Counted from the first letter of the stretch, positions 35,489 to 45,293 are shown. The stretch: DNA of 64,000 nt from SHZL01 sp031362985 (GCA_031362985.1 JANLTO010000017.1:80883-144882), one strand, 5' to 3'. Numbers and translations: made by a program. Notes: generated from the sequence alone by a model not told the origin.

Positions 35489-35571
35489 ACCAGCGCAAGC
35501 GTGACAAGCGGCCCATACCCCGAATTGACCTGCATATCCGGGGTGCAGCCTGAATGTTTAGGGAGTGGAAC

Positions 35572-36951
35572 ATGCTAAATAGAAATTGGTCGTTGTGGCC
35601 GGGGTCGTTTTGGTCGGGGTCGTTGTGGTTTGCGGTTTACTGCCTGGTAGGAGCATCACCGGCATTTGCGGTTAATCTTGATGGTGTATTGGACCTTGCC
35701 CTTAAAAATGATCCGCGCCTGCGGGCAGCCGCGTACCGCCGCGACGCAGTTGCTGAGAACAAGACGCAAGCCGTGGCCAACCTGCTGCCGCATCTCGGAG
35801 CAAGCGCTTCCTACGATCGCGGCAACTCCCAATTAACCATTGCGGACACCAAGCTTTCAGACAGTGATGTAAGCAATGACACGTATGGCGTGTGGCTGCG
35901 ACAAAGTTTGTATCGCCAGGCCAATTACGAATCCCTGGATATCGCGCGTGCGCAAATTTCCGAGGCCGATGCGCTGTACCAGGTTGCCTACCTGGATTTC
36001 CTGGTACGGGTAGCCGAACGCTACTTCCTGGTATTGACTCTGACGGATGGTGTTACCTTCGCCGAGGCCGAGGAAACGGCTTTCCAGCGTCAATACGAGC
36101 AGGCCGAGCAGCGCTTCGAAGTTGGATTGACGGCGGTAACCGATGTACACGAAGCTAAAGCAAGCTACGACACCGCCCGCGCCCGCGCCATCGTGGCTCG
36201 TAACAACCTGGCCGATGCCAAGGAAGCCTTGCGGGAACTGACCGGCACCTACTTTGAGGATTACGACAATCTCCAGACCGTACTGCCGCTGGTTGAGCCG
36301 TCTCCGGCCAATGCCGAAGAATGGGTGAAGATGGCCCTTACCAGCAGTCCTTCCATCCGGGCCGTGCAGGCCAGTGTGGAAGTCGCTGAAGGCGACGTAC
36401 GCCTGCAGCGTGCCGGCCACTTTCCGACACTGGATTTGGTTGCACGGTACAACGACTACACCAACAACAAATACCAGGTACGGAACGACTTCCAGGAGCC
36501 CATTGGCACTACCTCACTGGGAGTTGACGACACCACCGTACAATTATTACTGGAAGTGCCCATTTACTCGGGCGGCGCCATCAGTTCGCGCACGCGCCAG
36601 GCCAGCGACTTGTTCGACGCCCGGTCACAGGACCTGGAAGACGTGCAACGGGCGACGGTGCGCCAAACCCGCAACGCGTATCGGGGTATCTTGGGTGGCA
36701 TTGAGGAGGTCGGGGCCTACGGTCAGGCAGTGGTTTCTGCCCAAAGCGCAGTTGAAGCCACCCAGGCCGGTTTCGAAGTGGGTACGCGTACGATCGTCGA
36801 TGTACTCATTGCCCAGCAGCACTTTTACCAGGCCCAGCGGGACAATTCACTGGCGCGCCATGCGTATATCCTCAATCACCTCAGGCTGAAACTGGTTGCC
36901 GGCTTGCTCACCGAAGAAGATCTGCGGGTAGTCAATCAGCTGCTGCAGTAA
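35572..36951 (+). CDS. tolC: TolC-family outer-membrane channel protein
   Basis: Outer-membrane efflux protein of 459 residues with a signal peptide ending ASPAFA and two repeats of the long alpha-helical hairpin (repeat 1 with ALKNDPRLRAAAYRRDA; repeat 2 with MALTSSPSIRAVQASVEVA). It forms a trimeric tunnel used by RND and type I secretion systems. The ATG at 35572 was chosen over 35554 because GGGAGTGG lies right upstream. It may serve the two RND pumps in this window, neither of which has its own channel gene. Its 3' end overlaps waaA by 20 bases, convergently. Confidence 0.93.
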   Translation: MLNRNWSLWPGSFWSGSLWFAVYCLVGASPAFAVNLDGVLDLALKNDPRLRAAAYRRDAVAENKTQAVANLLPHLGASASYDRGNSQLTIADTKLSDSDVSNDTYGVWLRQSLYRQANYESLDIARAQISEADALYQVAYLDFLVRVAERYFLVLTLTDGVTFAEAEETAFQRQYEQAEQRFEVGLTAVTDVHEAKASYDTARARAIVARNNLADAKEALRELTGTYFEDYDNLQTVLPLVEPSPANAEEWVKMALTSSPSIRAVQASVEVAEGDVRLQRAGHFPTLDLVARYNDYTNNKYQVRNDFQEPIGTTSLGVDDTTVQLLLEVPIYSGGAISSRTRQASDLFDARSQDLEDVQRATVRQTRNAYRGILGGIEEVGAYGQAVVSAQSAVEATQAGFEVGTRTIVDVLIAQQHFYQAQRDNSLARHAYILNHLRLKLVAGLLTEEDLRVVNQLLQ

Positions 36952-38230
36952 GCTCACAGCTACGGTCTTTCGCCAGCACGCGGTCGAGAATCTCCAAGGT
37001 TCGTGCCAGCGCACCCTGGCCACGTGAAACCAGGGCCAGGCCGGCGGCACCCATCTGTTGGCGCAACCCGGCATCACCCAGCAGCAGGCATACCGATTGT
37101 GCGAGCCCGGCCGCATCATGCACCACTTTGGCGCCTCCCGTGGCCACTAATTCGCGGCTTACGTCAGCGAAATTGAAGGTATGCGGGCCCAGCAGCACGG
37201 GTACCGACAAGGCAGCAGGCTCCAGCATATTATGCCCGCCGGTTGCCACCAGGCTGCCGCCCACAAATGTCAGGTCGCAAGCGGCATAAAAACGCAGTAA
37301 CTCCCCCATGGCATCTACCACCAGGCACTGCACCGCTGCCGGGCAAGTCAGCCCTGCGCTGAAAAGCTGCACTGACAGCCCGCTTTCACGGGCGAGTTGG
37401 GCGGCGCCCGGGAAACGCTGCGGATGCCGCGGCACGAGAACCAGCAGGGCGGCAGGAAACCTTTTCAGTACGTCCCGGAATGCGTCCAACACCGGGCTCT
37501 CCTCGCCTTCGCGGGTGCTGGCTGCGAGGAATACCGGCCGCTGCTTCCCCCAGGACTCGCGCAAAGCCTGTCCCTGCATGTGTACTGCGGGTGGCAAACT
37601 GAGTTCAAACTTGAGGTTGCCGCTGACCACGACCCGGGCAGGGTCGGCCCCCAGAGCGCAAAAGCGCTGTGCGTCGCTGGCGCTTTGCGCCGCAATGCAA
37701 CTGACCTGTTGCAAAGTCTCGCGTATAAGCGTGCGCACGCGCTGAAAGCGGGTTAAGGATTTTGCGGAAATGCGGGCATTGGCCAGCACGATTGGTATGT
37801 TGCGCCGGGCCGCGACATGATAAAGGCTGGGCCAGATTTCGGTTTCCGTGATGATCAGCAGGCGGGGCTGCGTGTGGCGGAAAAAGCGTTGCACACAACC
37901 GGGCAAATCCAGCGAGACGTACGCATGCTGCACCTGCGCTCCGAACAAGGCCTTGATCCGGGCCGAGCCGGTCGGGGTAAAGCAGGTCACGCACACCGGT
38001 AGACCGGGATAGCGTGACAGCAAAGCGCGGATCAGGGGGGCCACCGCATTGACTTCGCCCACGGATGCGGCATGCACTACTATGCCCCCGGGCTTCAGTG
38101 GCTGCGGGGACAGGCCAAAACGCTCGCGCCAGCGACAACGGTACTCCGGTTCGCGCAGGCTGCGCCACCCGAGGTGCAATAGCAGCAAAGGTGCGAGGAG
38201 GTAGCTGGCGAGTCGATACAGCGTGTACAC
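36932..38230 (-). CDS. waaA: 3-deoxy-D-manno-octulosonic acid (Kdo) transferase
   Basis: GT30 glycosyltransferase adding Kdo to lipid IVA during LPS core synthesis at the inner membrane. It has an N-terminal membrane anchor (LYRLASYLLAPLLLLHLGW), the catalytic-base region VVHAASVGEVNAV, TETEIWPSLYH, and the C-terminal FVGGSLVATGGHNMLEPA donor-binding motif. Length is 432 residues. The start is a GTG at 38230. The lpxL-like gene is divergent, 101 bases away, which groups lipid A and Kdo genes together. Confidence 0.95.
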   Translation of the reverse strand: MYTLYRLASYLLAPLLLLHLGWRSLREPEYRCRWRERFGLSPQPLKPGGIVVHAASVGEVNAVAPLIRALLSRYPGLPVCVTCFTPTGSARIKALFGAQVQHAYVSLDLPGCVQRFFRHTQPRLLIITETEIWPSLYHVAARRNIPIVLANARISAKSLTRFQRVRTLIRETLQQVSCIAAQSASDAQRFCALGADPARVVVSGNLKFELSLPPAVHMQGQALRESWGKQRPVFLAASTREGEESPVLDAFRDVLKRFPAALLVLVPRHPQRFPGAAQLARESGLSVQLFSAGLTCPAAVQCLVVDAMGELLRFYAACDLTFVGGSLVATGGHNMLEPAALSVPVLLGPHTFNFADVSRELVATGGAKVVHDAAGLAQSVCLLLGDAGLRQQMGAAGLALVSRGQGALARTLEILDRVLAKDRSCELTAAAD

Positions 38231-38331
38231 GTTTGGTCTGGGCCTTGTCCCGCTGATGCGGCGAAAAGTATAGCACCGGGCGTTGCCGGCCAGAGCTTGG
38301 ACTCAGCAGCGTAAGCAAGGACAATAGGCCA

Positions 38332-39279
38332 ATGCCAACCATGTCGCCAGCCAGGTCTCCGTCACCATCAGCGTTGTCACGGCCTTCTTTCGCTCTGCGC
38401 CACCTGCCTGCGTGGCTGGTCGTGGGGCTGCTCTTCGTGCTGGGGAAAACTCCCCAGTGGCTGGCGCTGGCACTGGCCGTGCCTGTGGCGGCGCTGATGC
38501 GCATGGCCCTGAGGCGCAGAAGCAAAATCGCGCAGCGTAATATTCAACGCTGTTTTCCTGCACTGGATCAAGCCGCAAGAGACGCCCTGATGCGCAACAG
38601 TTTCCGGGCCCTGGCTCGTGCCGTGTTTGAAATTGCCTGGGCATGGTCGGCTTCGGATGACTGCATGCGCCGCATGAGCCGGGTCGAGGGCCTGGAGAAT
38701 CTGCTGGCAGCGCGGGCAGGAGGACGCGGCGTTTTGCTCATAACCGCCCACCTCAGTTGCCTGGAGATTGGCGCGCGCATGATGGTGCTGGGCGCGGGCA
38801 TACCGGTCAGCGGAATCTACCGGCCGCTGCGCAACCCGGTGCTGGAGTGGTACCAGAATCGCGGACGGCGGTATGGAGCATCCATGATCAGCAAGCGGGA
38901 AATGCGCGGCGCCATCCGCTTGTTAAGCAATGGTGGATTGGTGTGGTATGCGCCTGACCAGGACTTTGGCCGTGAGCAAAGCGAGTTTGTGCCGTTCTTC
39001 GGTATCCAGACCGCTACCTTGTTGGCGACGCACCGTCTGCCACACATGACCGGCTGTGCAGTCGTTCCCATGTTTCCGGTTTATGATGAAACGACCAGGC
39101 TCTATACCATCAGGTTTTTGCCTGCGCTGGAGGCGTTTCCGGGGCCGGATGCCGCTGCCGACCTGGCGCGGATAAATGCCATGATGGAGCAGCACATTCG
39201 CACGGCCCCGCAGCAATACTGGTGGATTCATCGCCGCTTCAAGACGCGGCCTGAGGGCGAGGCAGGATTTTACAACTGA
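38332..39279 (+). CDS. lpxL: Lipid A biosynthesis lauroyl-type acyltransferase
   Basis: Late acyltransferase of the HtrB/LpxL/LpxM group that adds a secondary acyl chain to Kdo2-lipid A. The HX4E catalytic motif is HLSCLEIG; other landmarks are SGIYRPLRNPVLEWY, WYAPDQDFG, FFGIQTATL and the C-terminal WWIHRRFKTRPEGE. The 315 residues start with an N-terminal amphipathic and membrane segment. The ATG at 38332 has AAGGA upstream. Whether it is LpxL or LpxM cannot be settled from sequence alone. Confidence 0.9.
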   Translation: MPTMSPARSPSPSALSRPSFALRHLPAWLVVGLLFVLGKTPQWLALALAVPVAALMRMALRRRSKIAQRNIQRCFPALDQAARDALMRNSFRALARAVFEIAWAWSASDDCMRRMSRVEGLENLLAARAGGRGVLLITAHLSCLEIGARMMVLGAGIPVSGIYRPLRNPVLEWYQNRGRRYGASMISKREMRGAIRLLSNGGLVWYAPDQDFGREQSEFVPFFGIQTATLLATHRLPHMTGCAVVPMFPVYDETTRLYTIRFLPALEAFPGPDAAADLARINAMMEQHIRTAPQQYWWIHRRFKTRPEGEAGFYN

Positions 39280-39314
39280 GGCAGGGGCATACAAAGGATT
39301 CGGAGGAACAGGCC

Positions 39315-39404
39315 ATGAACCACATCGCGAGGACATTGCTCCGGCTTTTTTTCGCTCTCACGGTCGCGCTGATCACGGCCGCTTTACTGCGCTCATCACT
39401 GTGA
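39315..39404 (+). CDS. Possible 29-residue single-helix membrane peptide
   Basis: A short frame from an ATG at 39315 with CGGAGGAACAG just upstream, coding for one hydrophobic helix (LLRLFFALTVALITAALLRS) with positively charged ends. It lies 35 bases after lpxL and could be co-transcribed. Its last 9 bases overlap the convergent O-antigen ligase gene. No family is recognised and the frame is too short to exclude chance. Confidence 0.35.
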   Translation: MNHIARTLLRLFFALTVALITAALLRSSL

Positions 39405-40655
39405 ACCCGACGTTGCCATGCTGTCGCGCAGGCTTGCAGCCCACAAGCCCACCAGGAACCACACCAGGGACGAAATGTAGGTGCCGTAAACCGAAAAGTG
39501 CGAGTTCAGCGGGAACAGAATGAGCGCGATCGCCAGCACGAAGGGATAAGCGTCCTGGCGCTGCGCCGGACGGGTCTGCTTCCAGCTACGCACGGCCAAT
39601 ACAAACGCAAACACCAGTCCGAGCAAGCCAATGCTGCCGGTATCAGACATGATTTCCAGCACCACGTTGTGCGCATGCGAGGCGCCGGTCGCACCACCGG
39701 ATCTCACAATGTGGATGTCGTCCTCGCGCGCATACTGCATGTAGGCCACCGGGAAAGCCCGCACCCCAACGCCATTGACCGGATGTTGCCGGTACATCTC
39801 CAGGGCCGTGAGGAATATCGGCAAACGATAGGATGAAACATAGTCCAGGGATTCCCCGGTGCCGGTCCACACGGCTCGGGTCAGCTCCACCCGCTGCTGA
39901 AACATGGGCGAGGCGAAGTAGCTGCCTGCGGCGATGAGTACAGCCAGGACGGGCACTATCAGCATGGTGCGCCTGAGCTCAAGGTTTTCCCGCTTGAGCA
40001 TCAGCACAAAATAGGTGGCCAGCACGATGGCCATGCTCAGCCAGCCAGAACGCATGCCGGAAATCATCACGGCGCCCAGCACCAGGGTGAAAGAGGCGGC
40101 CCAGGCCCAGGGTCGCCATTCACGCCGGGCGTATTCAAGCAATAAGGGTGAGAGCATGGCCAGGGTCGGACCGTAGAACTGGTATTTTTCTTTGAACAAG
40201 GCATTGAGCCGGTCGGCGTGCATGCTTATGCCGAAGACGTCGCTGCCAAACAGCAGTTGCACGAAGCCGTCCGCCGCCCAGAAGAGCAGCAGGAACGATG
40301 TCCAGCGGAGCACGCGCCAGCGCGCCGAGGATGAGTGCAACAGCGCAGCCATGGACAGAGCTGCGGCAAGATAGCGCAAATCCCCAAGACAGTGCAGCCA
40401 ACTGATCCGGGCCGCCATGGAGTCCAGGCTGGATAGCACCATTGGCACCCAATAACACAGGAACAGTGGGACCAGGAACTGCGCAGCCTTGCGCAATGCC
40501 GGGCGATACTGCTCTTTGGTCAGCAAAAACGGCAGGGCCAGCGCAAACGAGGACAGGGGAATTTCAGCCAGGCGATGAAAAGGCAGCAGGGCAATAAAAG
40601 ACACGGCGGCCCAACTGGGCCATTCCGCGTGCAGGCGGCGGATGAGCAACTTCAT
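39396..40655 (-). CDS. O-antigen ligase family membrane protein
   Basis: Polytopic membrane protein of 419 residues with about eleven hydrophobic segments and a large periplasmic loop containing PVNGVGVRAFPVAY and the conserved histidine motif SHAHNVVLE, typical of the WaaL/Wzy/PglL superfamily. A role as WaaL, joining O-antigen to lipid A-core, fits the LPS neighbourhood; a polymerase of the same fold is the alternative. It overlaps the upstream GT4 gene by 4 bases, so the two are co-translated. Confidence 0.88.
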   Translation of the reverse strand: MKLLIRRLHAEWPSWAAVSFIALLPFHRLAEIPLSSFALALPFLLTKEQYRPALRKAAQFLVPLFLCYWVPMVLSSLDSMAARISWLHCLGDLRYLAAALSMAALLHSSSARWRVLRWTSFLLLFWAADGFVQLLFGSDVFGISMHADRLNALFKEKYQFYGPTLAMLSPLLLEYARREWRPWAWAASFTLVLGAVMISGMRSGWLSMAIVLATYFVLMLKRENLELRRTMLIVPVLAVLIAAGSYFASPMFQQRVELTRAVWTGTGESLDYVSSYRLPIFLTALEMYRQHPVNGVGVRAFPVAYMQYAREDDIHIVRSGGATGASHAHNVVLEIMSDTGSIGLLGLVFAFVLAVRSWKQTRPAQRQDAYPFVLAIALILFPLNSHFSVYGTYISSLVWFLVGLWAASLRDSMATSGSQ

Positions 40656-41788
40656 GGATTGAGCTCCGTGGCGCGTTCCCGGGTGACTTCCCGGACGACT
40701 TCCTCATACAGGCGTAAGGTCTGATTCATCGAATCCTCCAGCAGGAATGCCGCGCTGCGTGAAACTGCCGGCGGGTCGTGCAGAAATGACCGGGTGCGCA
40801 GCAACAGTTCGGTTGGCAGGTCGGGTGTGACTGCGCCGGCGGGAAACATTTCTGCCAGCACTTCCTGCACTCCGCCATGGTTCCACGCTATAACCGGGAC
40901 GCCAAGGCGCAGGGCCTCGGGCACGGTGCGGCCAAAAGCCTCCGGCGGGTCGCTGCACAGGCTGAAAACAAGGTCCGCGGCCGACATCCAGTCGCGCATA
41001 TCCAGTCGCGCGCCGACAAACGTGATCCGGTCCGGAATGCCGCTGCGCTCGGCCAGGCCTTCGAGCTCGCTGCGAAAGCGCGAACCGGGCTTGGCCATAC
41101 CCACAACCACCCCGTGAATGTTGGGGAATTCGCTGGCCAGGGCAGCGATCAGCTCGAGGAAAACACTGTGGCCCTTGTAGCGTGACAGGCGGCCCGGCAG
41201 GCACAGCAGGCGTTTGCCACGCAGTTGTGGAAATTCGCTAAAAGTGCGCGTGAACCACTGTGGCTCAGGGCGGTAGCCGTAGGGAAAAGCTTCCGGGCTG
41301 GTGCCGCCATGGATGGTGACCACCCGCGCCGGGTCGGCCACCGCGTAGTTGTACAGGGCGTATTGCCGAATGTGTTCCGATACCGCCACTACGCGATCAC
41401 CCCGGGCCATCACGGCGCTGTAGCGGTTGACTGAGTAGTGGCCGTGCATGCTGGTGATGAAAGCCGGTCGCCGGGAGGGATCAAGCCGGCGCAGGGCGAG
41501 ACGGCAGATCCAGGCGGGCAGCCTGGAATGTACGTGCAGCACGTCGGGCTGCTCGCGTTCCAGCCAGGCTGCCAAGTGCTTGATGTACCTCAGCGTAGCA
41601 AGGCTTTTTTTGCCAATTGCCCACGGCAGGTGCGCCGCACCGCAGGCATCGATGCGGTGTTGCAAGGGCCCGCCGGCGGAAATCATGGTAACGCGGTGGC
41701 CGCATCGGAGCAGATGCTCCGACAGCTCGGTAGCGACCAGCTCTGAGCCGCCCAGATTCAGTGATACCAGGGCTTGGACAACATGCAT
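40652..41788 (-). CDS. GT4-family glycosyltransferase
   Basis: GT-B fold glycosyltransferase of 378 residues. The N-terminal domain has LNLGGSELVATELSEHLLRCGH, and the C-terminal Rossmann domain has CLPGRLSRYKGHSVFLE and EAFGRTVPEALRLGVPVIAW, the EX7E donor-binding motif of GT4. It probably builds LPS core or another surface glycan. The sugar specificity is not readable. It overlaps the O-antigen ligase start by 4 bases and lies 23 bases after the CHCC zinc-finger gene. Confidence 0.88.
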   Translation of the reverse strand: MHVVQALVSLNLGGSELVATELSEHLLRCGHRVTMISAGGPLQHRIDACGAAHLPWAIGKKSLATLRYIKHLAAWLEREQPDVLHVHSRLPAWICRLALRRLDPSRRPAFITSMHGHYSVNRYSAVMARGDRVVAVSEHIRQYALYNYAVADPARVVTIHGGTSPEAFPYGYRPEPQWFTRTFSEFPQLRGKRLLCLPGRLSRYKGHSVFLELIAALASEFPNIHGVVVGMAKPGSRFRSELEGLAERSGIPDRITFVGARLDMRDWMSAADLVFSLCSDPPEAFGRTVPEALRLGVPVIAWNHGGVQEVLAEMFPAGAVTPDLPTELLLRTRSFLHDPPAVSRSAAFLLEDSMNQTLRLYEEVVREVTRERATELNP

Positions 41789-41811
41789 GGCAATGGGCGA
41801 TCAGCAGTGTG

Positions 41812-42021
41812 CTAGTCGAGCAGCTCGTAGCGGGCGCTGCAATAGGGGCAGGTAGCCTTACCGGTTTCCTCAATAGGGAGATACACACGCGGGTGTGAAT
41901 TCCACAGCTTCTGCTCATGCGTGGGGCAGGACAGGGGCAGGTCGCCACGGCTCACCTGGTAGACATTCTGGGTATTGGCGTTGTGCAGGTTTGGGTCGGC
42001 TGCATCGGTGCTGTTGGTCAC
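41812..42021 (-). CDS. CHCC zinc-finger domain protein
   Basis: A 69-residue protein with a Cys/His zinc site: LSCPTHEQKLW, then HPRVYLPI, then ATCPYCSARYELLD. This is the zf-CHCC family (related to the mitochondrial complex I subunit NDUFS6), conserved in proteobacteria near LPS core and glnE/ilvE genes. Function in bacteria is unclear. The gene starts 116 bases after glnE ends and precedes the GT4 gene on the same strand. Confidence 0.88.
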   Translation of the reverse strand: MTNSTDAADPNLHNANTQNVYQVSRGDLPLSCPTHEQKLWNSHPRVYLPIEETGKATCPYCSARYELLD

Positions 42022-42137
42022 GATCGAATCTCCAGGAACGGCAGTGCTGGTTTTGGGTCAGGCCACATTCAAGGCCTATTCTACGGTACGGACCCTGGTG
42101 AAGGTCAGGCCATTGTAGCGGGAGCGGTGCAGCGGCA

Positions 42138-44984
42138 TCAGTCTTGCGGCACAGGAGCCGTGCGCAGGTTTCGCCGCAACAGGCGGGCAAATATCCCGGC
42201 TGAAGCACGCGTATCAACGGCACTGTGTTGCTCGCCCGGGACCAGGGTTTGAAAAATGCGCTGTCGATGCAGGGCCTGCGCCGTCACGTGCAGCGTCTGC
42301 GCGTCCGCAGCCGCCAGCCAACCGATTTCAACCAGCACGCGCAACTGCCCGGATATGCTGGTTTCCTGCACCAGTGGCAGCGAGTCTGATGCGTTGGCGA
42401 GGACCCCAAGCTGCACCACCCACTCAATATCGACCAGGCCACCGGCCTGGTGCTTGGGGCCGGCAGCGCCCTCTGCCCCGGCCAGTTCCACCATCATTCT
42501 GTGGCGCATGTCGGCCAGCTGCACGCACAACTCCGCCTCCAGCCTCGGTCGCAGCAGGGCTTTGCGGCGGATGCGCCCGAAGCGCTCTGCGGTTGAGCTT
42601 GCTCCGGCAATGAAGCGGGCCCGGGTCAGCGCCTGCAGCTCCCAGGTCCAGGCCTGGTTGAGCTGGTACTCGGCAAACGCATCCAGGCTGCTCACCAGCG
42701 AACCGGCCCTCCCGTTCGGTCGCAAGCGGGTATCCACCGGGTATAGCCGGCCCGAGGGGGTCATGGCTGTCAGCAGGCTGAGCACGCGCTGCGCCAGCCG
42801 TGCGTAATAGCGCTCGGCAGGAAGACGGCCCTTGCCGGCGGGTGTGCCGCTGGACATGCTCTGCGGAGACGAGAACAGGAAGACGAGATCGAGGTCAGAG
42901 TCATACCCGGGTTCACTGGCACCCAGGCTGCCGTATGCAATGATGGCAAGAGTGTTGCCCGATGAATGGCCCGGTACATTGCCTGGGAAATGGCCCGGAG
43001 CATGGCCTGAAGCATTGCTTTGAATATAGGGCGAGCCGGTCGTGGTCTCCTCGTTCTGCTGCATGCGGCCGTGCCGAGCTTCGATCTCCCGGGTGGCCAG
43101 CTCCAGCACCCCATGCAGGGCCGCAGCCGCCAGGCTGGACAAACCGGCCTGCACCTCCGGGCTATCAATGGTTCCAGCCAACTGGGCGACTGCGATGCGC
43201 AGCGAGGTGGCCAGCTTGAAGTAGTTCAGGCCCGCCAACACGCTTTCGGTTTCCTGTCCCGCTCGCAACAGGCGCGCGACACTCTGCAGCAGGTCTGTGC
43301 CGGCCGGAATCTGGTTACCCAGGGACGGATCAATCAGTTCGTCCAGCAAGGCTGGAAAACGAATCACACTGGTGGCGATCCACTCGCTGCGCGCAAACAG
43401 CTCAACCATGCGGTCCAGCGCCGCCCCATGTTGCATCAGCAACACGAGGTAGGGGCTGCGTTGGCAGATGGCCAGCACCAGGTCGTATACCCGATGCAGG
43501 GTGCGATTTTCCAGCGATAGCCGGTCAAGCCGGTGCAGCAGGACCGGCATGAACTGGTCCAGCCGTCGCCGTGCGCGTTGGCTCAGGGCCAGGCGGTCCA
43601 GGCTGCGCAAAAAGGCTGCAAGTGGCTGGTCATCATCCCGCATACCAGAGGTGGCGGAAGCCTGCCGATCGGTTTGCACGCGCCGCCAGACTTCGACCCA
43701 TTTTGGCTCGGCAGTGGGTGCAGCTTGCGAGGGAAACATCTCATGGAAGCGTTGGGTGACGCGTTGGCGTACCGCTGCGACCTGGTCCGCCAGGGTGGAT
43801 ACATCGCCAACGCCGCAGGCGCGGGCGAGGCACTGCAAATCATCGCCGGTTGGAATACTGTGCGTTTGCTGGTCGCGCTGGGCCTGGATGCGGTTTTCCA
43901 GGCGGCGCAGGTAGACGTAGTCGGCGCGGATATCGGCCAGTGTTGCAGCATTGAGCAGGCCCAGTTCCGCTATGCCTGACAGTGCCTGCACCAGTGAAGG
44001 GGTTTGCAATACCGGCTCGCGTCCACCGCGCAGCAACTGGAAACACTGGGCGAGGAACTCAATCTCCCGGATTCCCCCTGGCCCGCGCTTGATGTCATCC
44101 AGGCGATCACGCCGGCGCGCGTCTTCGATGACCGCGGCATGCATGTCCTGCAAAGCTTCAATGGCAGTGAAATCGATATAGCGGCGGTAAATGAAGGGAT
44201 GGACCTGGCGCAGCAGTTCGCTGCCGAGCAGCAGGTCACCGGCGACCGGTCGTGCCTTGATCAGGGCGTAGCGTTCCCAATCGCGGCCCTCGCGCTGATA
44301 GTACTGGTCCAATGCGGCGAGGCTGGAACACAGCGGCCCGGAATCGCCAAAAGGGCGTAAACGGGTATCTACCCGAAAGCAGAAACCGTCGGCCGTCACC
44401 TCCGCCAGGCTGTTGATCACGGCGCGCGCCAGCCGGATAAAAAACTCCTCGCTGGACAGGCCCCGCCGGCCACCCGCGCTACACTCGCCTGTGCTGCGGA
44501 AGCAGAAAATGATGTCGATGTCGGACGACAGGTTCAGTTCGCCGCCGCCGAGCTTGCCCAGGCCGATTACCGCCAGGCCTTGTGGCGCGCCGTCGGCGTC
44601 GAGCGGAGTGCCGAATTTATCCAGCAGCGACTGGTGGTGGTGTTGCAGTGCTGCTGACAGGCACAGCTCAGCCAGCGCGGTGAGGTCGGCAAACGTTTCA
44701 TCCAGCACCGCCAGGCCACACAGGTCGCGCCAGATGATGCGCAACATCCGCAGATTGCGAAAGCGCCGCAGTCCGGCATCCAGCCCAAGTTCCCTTATCT
44801 CTCCATCCAGGGCAGCCTGGCGGGGCGCCTGATGTTCATCCAGCCCCTGCTCCCAATGGGGAAAGCGGTCCAACAAACCGGCAGCGAAGGGACTGCAGTA
44901 GCGCACATGCTCGCGCCGTTGGGATACGGGCACGGGTTCTGGCGAAAGCTCTTGCCAGTGCGAAATTGTGTTGCTGCCGGACAT
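42138..44984 (-). CDS. glnE: Bifunctional glutamine synthetase adenylyltransferase/deadenylylase
   Basis: Adds or removes AMP on glutamine synthetase in response to PII, controlling nitrogen assimilation. Two nucleotidyltransferase domains are visible: an N-terminal one with GLGKLGGGELNLSSDIDIIF (deadenylylase) and a C-terminal one with AYGSLGASEPGYDSDLDLVF (adenylylase), each keeping the acidic metal pair. From the ATG at 44984 (MSGSNTISHW) the protein has 948 residues, the family length; the frame is open further upstream but unconserved. A Gly/His/Pro-rich insertion (QSNASGHAPGHFPGNVPGHS) just before the second active site is odd. Confidence 0.95.
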   Translation of the reverse strand: MSGSNTISHWQELSPEPVPVSQRREHVRYCSPFAAGLLDRFPHWEQGLDEHQAPRQAALDGEIRELGLDAGLRRFRNLRMLRIIWRDLCGLAVLDETFADLTALAELCLSAALQHHHQSLLDKFGTPLDADGAPQGLAVIGLGKLGGGELNLSSDIDIIFCFRSTGECSAGGRRGLSSEEFFIRLARAVINSLAEVTADGFCFRVDTRLRPFGDSGPLCSSLAALDQYYQREGRDWERYALIKARPVAGDLLLGSELLRQVHPFIYRRYIDFTAIEALQDMHAAVIEDARRRDRLDDIKRGPGGIREIEFLAQCFQLLRGGREPVLQTPSLVQALSGIAELGLLNAATLADIRADYVYLRRLENRIQAQRDQQTHSIPTGDDLQCLARACGVGDVSTLADQVAAVRQRVTQRFHEMFPSQAAPTAEPKWVEVWRRVQTDRQASATSGMRDDDQPLAAFLRSLDRLALSQRARRRLDQFMPVLLHRLDRLSLENRTLHRVYDLVLAICQRSPYLVLLMQHGAALDRMVELFARSEWIATSVIRFPALLDELIDPSLGNQIPAGTDLLQSVARLLRAGQETESVLAGLNYFKLATSLRIAVAQLAGTIDSPEVQAGLSSLAAAALHGVLELATREIEARHGRMQQNEETTTGSPYIQSNASGHAPGHFPGNVPGHSSGNTLAIIAYGSLGASEPGYDSDLDLVFLFSSPQSMSSGTPAGKGRLPAERYYARLAQRVLSLLTAMTPSGRLYPVDTRLRPNGRAGSLVSSLDAFAEYQLNQAWTWELQALTRARFIAGASSTAERFGRIRRKALLRPRLEAELCVQLADMRHRMMVELAGAEGAAGPKHQAGGLVDIEWVVQLGVLANASDSLPLVQETSISGQLRVLVEIGWLAAADAQTLHVTAQALHRQRIFQTLVPGEQHSAVDTRASAGIFARLLRRNLRTAPVPQD

Positions 44985-45293
44985 CGTGGGATTATAGGGT
45001 TTCCGCACTATTTTCCAGCAGGAGTTTTTCTGATGCGCAACGCCTGGCCCTGGCGCCGGTATTTTCCCAGGGCGACCCAATGAGGGGCAGGGCACCTTGC
45101 ACTACTCCAAAGGACAGCTGTTTCTGGAAACCATCGAGCGCTTGTTTCCCAAAAAATAGTTGGGGCACCCGCGCTTGCTACTCCTATCATGAGATCGATT
45201 GATCACCCTGCACCAGATCTGCGTGGGTTTGAAAGACGTTCATGACCGCTTAGTATCCAACTGGGGAGTGTTCCAGGCGGCTCAGGGAGGTGG
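44985..45293. other. Gap between glnE and first toxin gene, possible gene fragment
   Basis: 309 bases without an intact gene. On the plus strand 45034-45082 reads DAQRLALAPVFSQGDP in one frame and 45082-45159 reads HYSKGQLFLETIERLFPKK then a stop in another. This could be the frameshifted C-terminal end of a lost gene. I do not recognise the family. It also holds the glnE promoter. Confidence 0.3.
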
